Source: Chloroflexi bacterium UBA6077
GTDB taxonomy: Bacteria; Chloroflexota; UBA6077
DNA: 14,691 nt
Direction: 5' to 3'
Assembly: GCA_002436065.1 (NCBI GenBank)
Contig: DIXP01000048.1
Span: 1 to 14,691 of the forward strand
The notes under the pieces are model-generated. The model saw only the letters and a list, made by a program, of their open reading frames with translations, was not told the DNA's origin and did no database searches. Numbering within the stretch: position 1 is the first letter of the stretch; each line of letters starts with the position of its first letter. The position numbers were made by a program, and so were the translations under genes. Positions 1-6,948 of this stretch are shown piece after piece.

Positions 1-34
1 TGGTTTCGGCTCTGCCGAGTTAGGTGCATACCGA

Positions 35-1138
35 TCAGACCTGGATTGGATATTTTCCGTACTTCAAGGTCGCCTCCCTCATGGCGTTGAAGTTGGCCAA
101 GGGTACGTACTCGGTCACCGAGTTGGCAGACCCCACCGCGTAGCCGCCGCCGGGAGCGACGTCTCGGATCCGCTGACGCACCTCTTCATCCACCTCCGCG
201 GGTGTTCCTCTGGTCAGGGTGTGAATGAGATCGATGTTTCCAATCAGCGACAGCCTGTGGCCGTACGTCCTCTTCACCTCGGTGATATCCATTGGTTTCG
301 GCTCGATGGGGTGCAGAGTCGTGAAGCCCGTCTCCACGATGTCATCGAGGACGGCATCCACCCTGCCATCTGAATGGTAGATGATCGGCTTGTCCAACTC
401 TCGAGAGATGCGACACATCTCTCGATACCAGGGCCAAAGGTACTGCCGCAAATACTTGGGCGCGACCATAGTCCCATTAGAGTAGGCAACGTCGTCCGGA
501 TGCCATGTGGCCCCCACCACGTCCATGCGGGCCACGTTTTCGAAGACGCGAAGCTGGATCTGGCCTACCTTGTCGAAGACACGAGCAACGAGGTCTGGCT
601 CTTCGATCAACTTCTCGCAGAAGTTGCTGAAGCCCATCAGCCTGGACACGGTGGCGAAGATGTAGCCAACCGACGCTATCACCTTGGCGCCCGGTGGAAG
701 GTGGTCTTTCACGCTCTCGAAGGGCGAGTAATCCATGGCATCCGGATCGGGCCACCGGATTGATTCGAACTCAGCACGCCCCGCAATGATGCCGGTGCCA
801 TCCTCGGCCCAGGCGCGTTCTCTCTCATCGTCTTCAAACACGCTGTATCTGGCCTTGTGAGTCTTGAGCGCCCCGCTGAAGTCCGTGCTATCCACACCGG
901 TCTGGACCATCCCTGTCGCGGCGCGTATCGCCGTGCGCATCCCGATGCCCATCGGCACGAAGTCATAGCCCGCGGTCATCCAGAACTCAACCTCGTCGCT
1001 CAGGTCCCGGACGGGCCTCCCCAGGAACGCCCCCTTCACGTCCCTGTCCACATGCGACTCCATGATCGGTACACGATCGGGCTCGCCCCGCAAGAGAAGG
1101 GTCTTCCTGATCCGATCGAAGTCTGGAGCTACCATCAT
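35..1138 (-). CDS. UroD/MtaA-family corrinoid methyltransferase
   Basis: This 367-residue protein resembles the uroporphyrinogen decarboxylase (URO-D) superfamily branch that acts in one-carbon metabolism, moving methyl groups to or from a corrinoid protein. True HemE is unlikely because the gene sits beside a corrinoid protein rather than haem genes. Visible landmarks are a URO-D-like N-terminus (RGEPDRVP, residues 17-24), the YHSDG loop (254-258), the HPIEP strand (276-280), SLIGNID (297-303) and GSANS (336-340). In MtaA-type enzymes the corresponding zinc site uses HxC and a later Cys. Here the positions read His255-Ser-Asp257 and Ser/Ala, so any metal site must differ. The start is the first of two adjacent ATGs; its ATGA overlaps the TGA of the upstream corrinoid gene, and AGGAGG lies just upstream, indicating translational coupling. 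The methyl donor cannot be read from sequence. Confidence 0.88.
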   Translation of the reverse strand: MMVAPDFDRIRKTLLLRGEPDRVPIMESHVDRDVKGAFLGRPVRDLSDEVEFWMTAGYDFVPMGIGMRTAIRAATGMVQTGVDSTDFSGALKTHKARYSVFEDDERERAWAEDGTGIIAGRAEFESIRWPDPDAMDYSPFESVKDHLPPGAKVIASVGYIFATVSRLMGFSNFCEKLIEEPDLVARVFDKVGQIQLRVFENVARMDVVGATWHPDDVAYSNGTMVAPKYLRQYLWPWYREMCRISRELDKPIIYHSDGRVDAVLDDIVETGFTTLHPIEPKPMDITEVKRTYGHRLSLIGNIDLIHTLTRGTPAEVDEEVRQRIRDVAPGGGYAVGSANSVTEYVPLANFNAMREATLKYGKYPIQV

Positions 1139-1785
1139 CCCTCCTGTTCCCGCACCGTCCAGGTCTTGACCATCTGAACAGCGGTGGAAGCATCCATGCC
1201 GAACCCGTCAGCCCCGATTTCGTCGGCGTAGCTCTGGTTCAGGGGTGCGCCGCCCACCATCACTCTGATCCCTGCGCGCAGCTCTTCCCGCTCCAGCGCC
1301 TCGATCACCTTGGACATCTGCAACATGGTGGTGGTAAGAAGCGCGCTCATTCCCAGCACCTGTGGCTGGCTCTCCTTCACCGCTTCCACGAATCTCTCAG
1401 CCGTCACGTCTGTCCCCAGATCTACCACCTCGAAGCCCGCGCCCTCTAGCATCATGGAAACCAGATTCTTCCCGATATCGTGCAGGTCGCCCTTGACCGT
1501 ACCCAGGATCACCTTCGCCTTCGTCTGCGACAATCCTGACTGGACTATCAATGGCTTCAACAGCTCCGAGGAGGCCTTCATGGCCTTGGCCGAAACCAGC
1601 ACTTCGGGTATGAAGTACTCGTTCCGCTGCATCAGTTTGCCCACCTCGTCCATCGCCGGCGCCAATGCACTCTCAAAGATGGCCCCAGGGGCGATTCCTT
1701 CTTCCACGGCCCTGTTCGTGATCTGCACCGCCGTCGATACCTGCCCATCGACGACGGCTCGCCTCAGCATCTCCAACGTAGACAC
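1135..1785 (-). CDS. Methyltransferase cognate corrinoid protein (B12-binding)
   Basis: This 216-residue protein is of the MtaC/MtbC/MttC type, which carries the methyl group on cobalt between a substrate methyltransferase and an acceptor methyltransferase in the cytoplasm. It shows the helical cap domain (about residues 1-85) followed by the Rossmann B12-binding domain. That domain has GDLHDIG (99-105) with the lower-axial ligand His102, the SALL segment near 127 and VGG near 157-159, which is the usual D-x-H-x-x-G ... S-x-L ... G-G set. The reading frame is open further upstream to 1899, but a GTG at 1785 is preferred: AAGGAG at 1795-1800 is spaced 9 nt from it and the resulting length is normal for the family. 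An ATG at 1770 is a second possibility. It is the first gene of a two-gene operon with the UroD-type methyltransferase and overlaps it by 4 nt. No reductive activator gene is in the window. Confidence 0.93.
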   Translation of the reverse strand: MSTLEMLRRAVVDGQVSTAVQITNRAVEEGIAPGAIFESALAPAMDEVGKLMQRNEYFIPEVLVSAKAMKASSELLKPLIVQSGLSQTKAKVILGTVKGDLHDIGKNLVSMMLEGAGFEVVDLGTDVTAERFVEAVKESQPQVLGMSALLTTTMLQMSKVIEALEREELRAGIRVMVGGAPLNQSYADEIGADGFGMDASTAVQMVKTWTVREQEG

Positions 1786-1813
1786 AACTTGATACTCCTT
1801 CTTTAGGTCTGGT

Positions 1814-1829
1814 AACGATGGTGATCGTT
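1814..1829. promoter_or_regulatory. Dyad AACGAT-GGTG-ATCGTT, candidate operator
   Basis: A perfect 6-bp inverted repeat with a 4-bp centre lies 28 bp upstream of the corrinoid-protein start and 41 bp before the open frame of the divergent LacI-type remnant. Size and symmetry suit a repressor operator, perhaps the one once used by that regulator. It could equally be a small hairpin in the leader. There is no direct evidence of binding. Confidence 0.35.
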
Positions 1830-1870
1830 GATAGGCTTCGCAAAGGAGAGCCGCCGCATCCCACGGCGCC

Positions 1871-2745
1871 ATGCAGTTAGAATTTGCACACGTGGGCATG
1901 ACGACGTGTGCATGCTATGAGGACCTACTGAACGACTTCTATGCTACGGCGGCCACTATCATCCAGGCGGAGCTGGCCAAGGAGGGGTACCGCCTGCTAC
2001 TCAGTGTGAGCGGCAACGATCCGCAATGTGAAGCGGCCTACCTCAGCGCTATGCAAGAGGAGCGGGTCCAGGGGCTGATCCTGGTTCCCTGTTCCCGCAA
2101 CGAGCAAGCGCTCTCGGAGTACGCGGCGGAGGGGGTTCCCGTGATCGAGTTCGCGAGGAGAAGCTCCACTTCCCTGGATGCCATCCTGCCAGACGACACC
2201 GGCGGAGCACAGGCGGCCACCGAGCACCTGCTCCGGTTGGGACACACCCGCATCGGGATCATCATAGGCCAGAGGACCCTCAGCACTACCCGGGGTCGCA
2301 TCGAAGGCTACAAACGAGCGCTGAAGGCGTGGGGACTTCCGATCGACGAGAGCCTGATTGAGATGGCCAGATTCGACAGGGCATCAGGTAGACAGGCCAC
2401 CGAAGAACTGCTGGACCTACCCTCCCCCCCACGGCGATCTTCGCCACCAGCAACGTCCTGCTGCTGGGAGCAATCCAAACCCTGGAGTCCCGTAGGGTCA
2501 GGATCCCCGAGGAGATTTCCCTGGTCGGCTTCGGCAATCCGGACTGGTGCGCCGCCTGGCGGCCGCCCATCACCACGGTGGCCTTTGCCACCGACGAGAT
2601 GGCTATCCTCGTCGTCAAGACCCTGCTGCAGCGGATGAATCGCAGCGACATGAGGAGTGCCGCCAGACCCACCCTGACGAGGCTGTGCTGTTCCCTGATG
2701 GAGCGAGAGTCGACGGCATCACCAGGAGAGGCCCTTCGTTTGTAG
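1871..2745 (+). pseudogene. LacI-family regulator remnant, HTH missing and frameshifted
   Basis: The translation from 1871 carries the sugar-binding half of a LacI/GalR regulator: a LLNDFYATAATII start, GYRLLLSVSGNDP, RVQGLILVP, then GGAQAATEHLLRLGHTRIGII and the GRIEGYKRAL motif. The roughly 60-residue helix-turn-helix and hinge that should precede it are absent; the frame is closed by TAG at 1832 and shows no HTH. At about 2422-2430 the frame is lost inside a run of seven C. One extra C would restore the frame, which continues as TAIFATSNVLLLGAIQTLES, RIPEEISLVGFGNPDW and PPITTVAFATDEMA to a TAG at 2743-2745. These are typical C-terminal LacI segments. The N-terminal loss argues for a real pseudogene, while the homopolymer indel alone could be a sequencing error. 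It diverges from the corrinoid operon and ends 4 bp from the convergent MATE gene. Confidence 0.85.
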
Positions 2746-2749
2746 CCTG

Positions 2750-4147
2750 CTAGGGCCCAACGCGGGCCGGCGACTCTGCGGGCATCTCGCCATCGCGGCT
2801 CCTGGCATGTCTCCGACGGAGGTCCCTCAGCTCGACGAACAGCCACCCCCCCGTCCATGCGGAGGCTATCAGGTCGGCGAGCGGCCCGGCCATGAGGACG
2901 CCGTTCAATTGGAAGAAGCGCGGCAGGATGAGCAGCGCCGGTATCAGGATCAGGACCTGCCTCGAGAGGGTCAGGATCAGCGACTGCCGTGGTTTTCCGA
3001 CAGCCTGGAAGTAGCCCGAGCCAACTATCTGGAAGCCGATCAGGGGGAGAAAGGTTAGGAACAGGACCAAGGCGTTGCTGCCAAAGGCGATCAACTCGGC
3101 ATCCTGGCTATTGAAAATGGTGATGAGCTGGGTGGGAAACAGCCGGATCAGGACGAACCCGGCGGTGGCGATGACGGTGGCGGCAATGGCCGCGTACTTC
3201 AGCGTAGACTTGACCCTGTCGTATCTCTGAGCACCGTAGTTGTACCCGATTATAGGCTGGGCACCCTGATTGATCCCGACTATCGGCATCATGATCAGCG
3301 TCATCAAGCTGATGACTATGCCCATGCCCGAGATGGCAACGTCTCCGCCGTAAATCCCGAGACTGGTGTTCATGATGGCGCTCAGGATGCTCTGGGAGAA
3401 CTGCATCGCGAAGAAAGCGCTCCCGAGGGCCATCATCTTTCTCGTTGTGGCCATGTCCACCCTGAAGTTCTCTCGGCGGATCTTCAGCGTGCTCTTGCCC
3501 AGCACAAAGTACAGCATCACCCATATCGCCGAAACCGCCTGCGAAAGGGCCGTCGCCAGACCGGCGCCTGCCATACCCCAACTGAAGCCAAAGATGAACA
3601 GAGGGGCCAGAAGGACGTTCAGGACCGAGCCGATGATCATCGTGGCCATGGCCGTTCTGGGGTTGCCCTCCGCCCTGATGAAGTTGTTCATTCCGAAGCT
3701 GAGCGACTGGAAGATGCTGGCCCCGAGGATGATGCTGATGTAGGTCCTCGCGAGGGGCATCACGTCGTCGCTGGCGCCGAAGATCCGCAGCAGTGGATCC
3801 ATGAAGATCAGCCCCAGCACCGTCATGACCAGCGCCAGACCCACGAGGAGGACCAGAGCGTTCCCCATGATAGACTCAGCCTCCTCCCGCTTCTGCTGGC
3901 CGAGTCTGATGGAGACGAGGGCCGTAGCGCCCATACCAATCATCCCGATGAAGGCAAACTGGACGATCATGATGGGGAATCCTACGGTGATCGCCGCGAT
4001 GCCGAGGGAGCCGGCGCTGTTGCCTATGAACACCCTGTCGATGACGTTGTACAGCGACATCACCAGCATCCCGACGATTGCGGGGATCGAGAAGCTCATG
4101 AGAAGACTTCCGATCTTCTCCTGGCCGAGTTTTGCCGTGCTATCCAA
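2750..4147 (-). CDS. MATE-family efflux transporter (MepA-like)
   Basis: This 465-residue polytopic inner-membrane protein resembles Na+- or H+-coupled multidrug/toxin extrusion antiporters. The N-terminal signature SFSIPAIVGMLVMSLYNVID followed by RVFIGN is typical of the MepA-like branch, and the second half repeats the fold (GINQGAQPIIGYNYGAQRYD, near residues 265-285). About twelve hydrophobic segments are visible and the length is usual for the family. The start is a TTG at 4145-4147: AAGGAG lies 7 nt upstream (4155-4160), the protein begins DSTAKLGQEKIG as relatives do, and no ATG is nearby. It is the last gene of a minus-strand series after the aldo/keto reductase and GNAT/YoaP genes, with 146 bp before it. 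It stops with TAG. The exported substrate is unknown. Confidence 0.93.
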   Translation of the reverse strand: MDSTAKLGQEKIGSLLMSFSIPAIVGMLVMSLYNVIDRVFIGNSAGSLGIAAITVGFPIMIVQFAFIGMIGMGATALVSIRLGQQKREEAESIMGNALVLLVGLALVMTVLGLIFMDPLLRIFGASDDVMPLARTYISIILGASIFQSLSFGMNNFIRAEGNPRTAMATMIIGSVLNVLLAPLFIFGFSWGMAGAGLATALSQAVSAIWVMLYFVLGKSTLKIRRENFRVDMATTRKMMALGSAFFAMQFSQSILSAIMNTSLGIYGGDVAISGMGIVISLMTLIMMPIVGINQGAQPIIGYNYGAQRYDRVKSTLKYAAIAATVIATAGFVLIRLFPTQLITIFNSQDAELIAFGSNALVLFLTFLPLIGFQIVGSGYFQAVGKPRQSLILTLSRQVLILIPALLILPRFFQLNGVLMAGPLADLIASAWTGGWLFVELRDLRRRHARSRDGEMPAESPARVGP

Positions 4148-4293
4148 GTCCTATCTCCTTAACACGTCGAGCGTCGCAAGTCGATGGTCGTTCGATCCGT
4201 GATCGGCAGCGGACTCACCACCATCATCATGGGGATGTCCACTTCACCGGAACAGTTGTTGATCCTGTACACGCTGCGGGGGACGGATGCCGC

Positions 4294-5049
4294 TTAGAGG
4301 TCCCGAGACGAGTTCAGCAGTGGCAGGAGGTCCTTCTCCAGCAGGTAGTGATAGCTTAGCAGCCGTCCATCCAGTACGATCCCGAAAACCCCGTACGGCG
4401 ACGGAGAAAGCTCCAGGACATCCTGGCGATCCCTGAGGTCCACCACCCTGCTTTCGATCCCCACCTTCCTGGCGGCCTCGATCGCGGTTGCCGTGGCATC
4501 CACGATGTAGGGGCACTGGTCGGATCGGACGACGGTTAGCCCCGGCCCGAAGGCGCGTTGCTTCTCCTCCCACCCCCCCGCAAAGGAGGGTGAGGGGCCG
4601 TCGGTGAGCTTCTTGACCATGAGCGAAAAGGAGGGAGGGGCCTAGTCCACGCACTCGAAACCCTGGCTCGCCAGCAGCCTCCTACCGGCCACCCATACAT
4701 TCTCGCTGGTCACCATCGCCACACCCCGCATGCCTAGCCGTTTCGCTTCACCAACACACTCGTTCAGCAGGGCTACTCCGAACCCCTTGCCCTTGCTCTT
4801 GCCCACCACCCAGAGGCAGTGGATGAACAGGTAGCCCTCGGCGTACACAGATCGCCAGGCATGCTCGCCGGGAAGGTACTCCACGAAGCCCCTTTCGGGT
4901 GGCGCGAGGAGCTCAAGGCGCATACCCTCCGAGAATCGCTCCTTCACCCAACTGAGCTTCCTCTGATAACCCTCGGCCTTCCTCTTGCTCATGTAGCAGA
5001 AGAAGCCCTGGCCGTCGACGTTACCGGCGTTGACCTCTACGAACTCCAT
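4294..5049 (-). pseudogene. yoaP: GNAT-YoaP two-domain protein split by an in-frame TAG
   Basis: The first segment (4642-5049, 135 residues, start MEFVEV with GGAGGTGA upstream) is a GNAT N-acetyltransferase domain. It has FFCYMSKRKAEGYQRKL near the N-terminus and the acetyl-CoA loop VVGKSKGKGFGVALLNE (81-97). It ends GFECVD, then TAG at 4642-4644. The same frame continues without another stop as APPSFSLMVKKL and a C-terminal YoaP-like, thioredoxin-like domain with a DQCPY motif, followed by VDLRDRQDV and GVFGIVLDGRLLSYH, to TAA at 4294. With the TAG read through, the product is 251 residues, about the normal size of YoaP-type proteins. A nonsense mutation (for example GAG to TAG) or a sequence error is therefore likely. 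Alternatives are two separately translated halves (an internal ATG exists at 4620) or readthrough. Function is unknown beyond a predicted acetyltransferase. Confidence 0.82.
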
Positions 5050-5090
5050 CTTGACGTCACCTCCAGATTCTCGGCGCGCCAGGGAAAGGA

Positions 5091-6323
5091 TCACCGAAGC
5101 CCGTGAGACTCCCTGCCACTCCGCATCAGTTTGCGGACTCTGTAGTATCCCTGGAGCAGCCTCACGGAAGGCTCGAAATAGAAGGCCTGCATCTCCTTTG
5201 CCACTCTCCGCAGATGCTCACGAATGGGCAGACCCTGGGGGCACCGCTCTTCGCAGGCCCCGCAGTCCTTGCACAGCGAGGCATAGGAGGGCTTACCGCC
5301 ATCGAATCCGCTGGTGAAGCCCATGTACGCCGTCTTAAACGCGCGGTCCTGGAAAAGATGCTTGCCGTTGTAGTAGCTGAAACACATGGGAATGTTCACA
5401 CCCGCGGGACAGGGCATGCAGTACGCGCATCCGGTGCAGCCGATGCTCATCATCCCCGCGAGCGAACTCCTGATCTGGTCGATCAGCTTCAGTTCATCGC
5501 TGGATAGGGATCGAGCTTGCGCACTCCCCGCGATGCGGATGTTCTCATCGATGTGGGCCTCTTCGTTCATTCCCGACAGGACAAGCGACACTTCGGGGTG
5601 GTTCCATATCCAGCGCAGCGCCCACTCGGCGGGGGTTCTCTTCACCTCAGCCCTGTCCCATAAAGCCTGAAGCTGAGGGGGCATCTTCCCGCCGAGGAAG
5701 CCGCCCCTCAGCGGCTCCATGATCACAACCCCGAGGCCCTTGGATGCCGCGTACATGAGCCCCTCCCTCCCGGCCTGGAACTGCTCATCCATGTAGTTGT
5801 ACTGGATCTGGCAGAAATCCCAGGGGTAATCGTCCACCACTTCCCTGAACTGGTCCTTGTCACCGTGGTAGGAGAAGCCGATGCGGCGGATCTTTCCGCT
5901 TTGCCTTGCCCTCTCAAGGAATCGCTCGATCCCGAGCTGCTTGAGCCTGCGCCAGCCTGCCATAGTGGTGATGGAGTGCACGAGGTAGTAATCGATCCAG
6001 TCGGTCTGGAATCTCTTCAGCTGGGTAGCGAGGATCCCTTCCATGTCTTCAGAGGAGTGGACCATGAAGATGGGCATCTTGGTGGCTACCATCACCCTGT
6101 CACGATAGCCTTTGGAGAGAATTCTCCCGAGGGTTGCCTCGCTTCCCCCGTTGTTGTAGATGTAGGCCGTGTCGAAGTAGTTGACCCCTTGCTCCACCGC
6201 AGAGAGGATTTGCCTCTCCACACGCGCTTCATCGATCTGCCGGCCTTTCTTCGGAAAGCGCATGCACCCATAGCCCAGTATGGAGACCTTGTCTCCAGTC
6301 CTACCCATTTCACGATATAGCAT
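5091..6323 (-). CDS. Aldo/keto reductase with two C-terminal iron-sulfur Cys motifs
   Basis: This 410-residue cytoplasmic oxidoreductase has an aldo/keto reductase TIM barrel (about 1-290) carrying the catalytic tetrad Asp51, Tyr56, Lys82 and His116 (NYFDTAYIY, ATKMP, YYLVHS). A C-terminal extension follows with two Cys clusters: C296/C299/C302/C305 (CTGCAYCMPCP) and C351/C354/C357/C361 (CKDCGACEERCP). The second is a classical [4Fe-4S] ferredoxin motif. Members of this family are common in anaerobes, and the extension suggests electron exchange with ferredoxin-like partners; the substrate is unknown. The frame is open to 6500, but the ATG at 6323 is chosen because GGAGGAG lies 8 nt upstream and the MLYREMGRTG start aligns with the family. 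It leads a minus-strand series, with the GNAT/YoaP start 41 bp downstream. Confidence 0.93.
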   Translation of the reverse strand: MLYREMGRTGDKVSILGYGCMRFPKKGRQIDEARVERQILSAVEQGVNYFDTAYIYNNGGSEATLGRILSKGYRDRVMVATKMPIFMVHSSEDMEGILATQLKRFQTDWIDYYLVHSITTMAGWRRLKQLGIERFLERARQSGKIRRIGFSYHGDKDQFREVVDDYPWDFCQIQYNYMDEQFQAGREGLMYAASKGLGVVIMEPLRGGFLGGKMPPQLQALWDRAEVKRTPAEWALRWIWNHPEVSLVLSGMNEEAHIDENIRIAGSAQARSLSSDELKLIDQIRSSLAGMMSIGCTGCAYCMPCPAGVNIPMCFSYYNGKHLFQDRAFKTAYMGFTSGFDGGKPSYASLCKDCGACEERCPQGLPIREHLRRVAKEMQAFYFEPSVRLLQGYYRVRKLMRSGRESHGLR

Positions 6324-6543
6324 CGAACAGGCTCCTCCCCCCTCTGACCCTTGCAGGGGTCCCTGGGGTATCCGGTTGTCAGAGTGACGGCTGCCGATTG
6401 TGTCCACCTTATCTGTTGCAATGACCATCTTCTGGTTCATGAAAGCAGTCGTAGTCGATATTCCCCAGCATCTAAGCAGCTGGACCGAGATCGAGTGCAC
6501 TTCCAGGTCGTCATTCCTCTGAAAAAGGATCCCCCCCCCACCC

Positions 6544-6571
6544 CGTCATTCCCGCCGCAAGCGGGAATCCA
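6544..6571. repeat. REP-like palindrome, copy 1
   Basis: CGTC followed by ATTCCCGC-CGCAA-GCGGGAAT-CCA forms a perfect 8-bp stem with a 5-nt loop. This is the widespread 'GTCATTCCCGC ... GCGGGAATCCA' extragenic palindrome found in many bacterial genomes. Confidence 0.8.
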
Positions 6572-6640
6572 AGCCTGTTCCGCCCAGTACCAATCAGCCA
6601 CCTTTTCATGCCTGGTTGGTGGGCTGCAAGCCCATGGACA

Positions 6641-6711
6641 ATTCCCGCTTTCGCGGGAATCCAGTGGCCGGGAGAGCGGCCTGGATGCCGGATGGAGTCC
6701 AGCATAACGTA
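6641..6711. repeat. REP-like palindrome, copy 2, with degenerate second module
   Basis: ATTCCCGC-TTTC-GCGGGAAT (6641-6660) is a perfect 8-bp hairpin. It is followed by CCAG and a TGGATGCCGGAT ... GTCCAGCATAACG tail that resembles a decayed form of the common 'CTGGATGCCGGATCAAGTCCGGCATGACG' partner module. With copy 1 the block is bounded by CGTCAT at its left and a degenerate ATGACG at its right. Confidence 0.7.
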
Positions 6712-6948
6712 GCAGGCTAGAGTGAAGAGTATCCAGGGCCAGCTGCTTAGGAGATCGTCCAAAGCTCGTAGGTGGCAAGCATCGGTTGCACTGATGGCCA
6801 CCGAAGCCCCTCGTAGCTATCGTATTATACAGGGCAGTGAAATGGTAACCCACCTCACTACATCGATATCGACTCGACCCTGACTCAGACCGTGCGGTCT
6901 AAGAGGGGATCCGCTAGAAAGAAAGCAGGAAACATGGGAGCATCAGCC

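Larger units (their letters stand above)
6472..6750. mobile_element. MITE-like element with 15-bp terminal inverted repeats
   Basis: CTAAGCAGCTGGACC at 6472-6486 is matched by the inverted copy GGGCCAGCTGCTTAG at 6736-6750, with 14 of 15 positions complementary and 12 outer positions perfect. The 279-bp interval has no coding content and encloses two REP-like palindromes, which fits a small non-autonomous element. No convincing target-site duplication is seen at the flanks, so the ends may be imprecise or the element old. Confidence 0.45.
6324..6948. other. Non-coding stretch with REP-like palindromes and MITE-like element
   Basis: No credible gene is visible between the aldo/keto reductase start and the DUF6544-like gene. 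Open frames here translate the repeats (runs such as DSRESGN or WIPACGGND), a well-known artefact of ATTCCCGC-type repeats. Next to the reductase start there is a small leader hairpin, GACCC-TTGCAG-GGGTC (6346-6361). The centre (6472-6750) holds the repeat element described separately. At 6823-6828 TATTAT could be a -10 box for the rightward gene, but no good -35 is seen. Confidence 0.7.

Noticed and set aside
1..34. TCGGC-TCT-GCCGA hairpin as a terminator for the UroD-type gene
   Set aside because: The stem is only 5 bp and the sequence is cut by the window edge, so no T-run or extension can be assessed.
1871..2638. An intact 255-residue LacI-type regulator
   Set aside because: After about residue 185 the frame gives Pro/Ser/Arg-rich shadow sequence, while the true C-terminal LacI motifs continue in another frame, and there is no HTH at the start.
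4159..4242. A 27-codon minus-strand frame ending at the MATE ribosome-binding site, a possible leader peptide with a Met triplet
   Set aside because: It has only a weak GTG start, no recognisable attenuator hairpins and nothing beyond position to support translation.
4642..4644. Pyrrolysine encoded at the TAG in the GNAT/YoaP gene, suggested by the nearby corrinoid methyltransfer genes
   Set aside because: Known pyrrolysine proteins are MtmB/MtbB/MttB-type methyltransferases, not GNAT proteins, and TAG ends at least four other genes here (MATE, ferritin-like, larA homologue, K+ channel). Nonsense mutation or error is simpler.
4244..4654. A 136-codon minus-strand frame over the YoaP-like segment
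   Set aside because: It is out of frame with the recognisable YoaP-like domain and has an Arg/Gly-rich shadow translation.
6437..6853. Minus-strand open frames over the repeat region
   Set aside because: They translate REP-like palindromes (DSRESGN, WIPACGGND type peptides) and have no ribosome-binding site or conserved domain.
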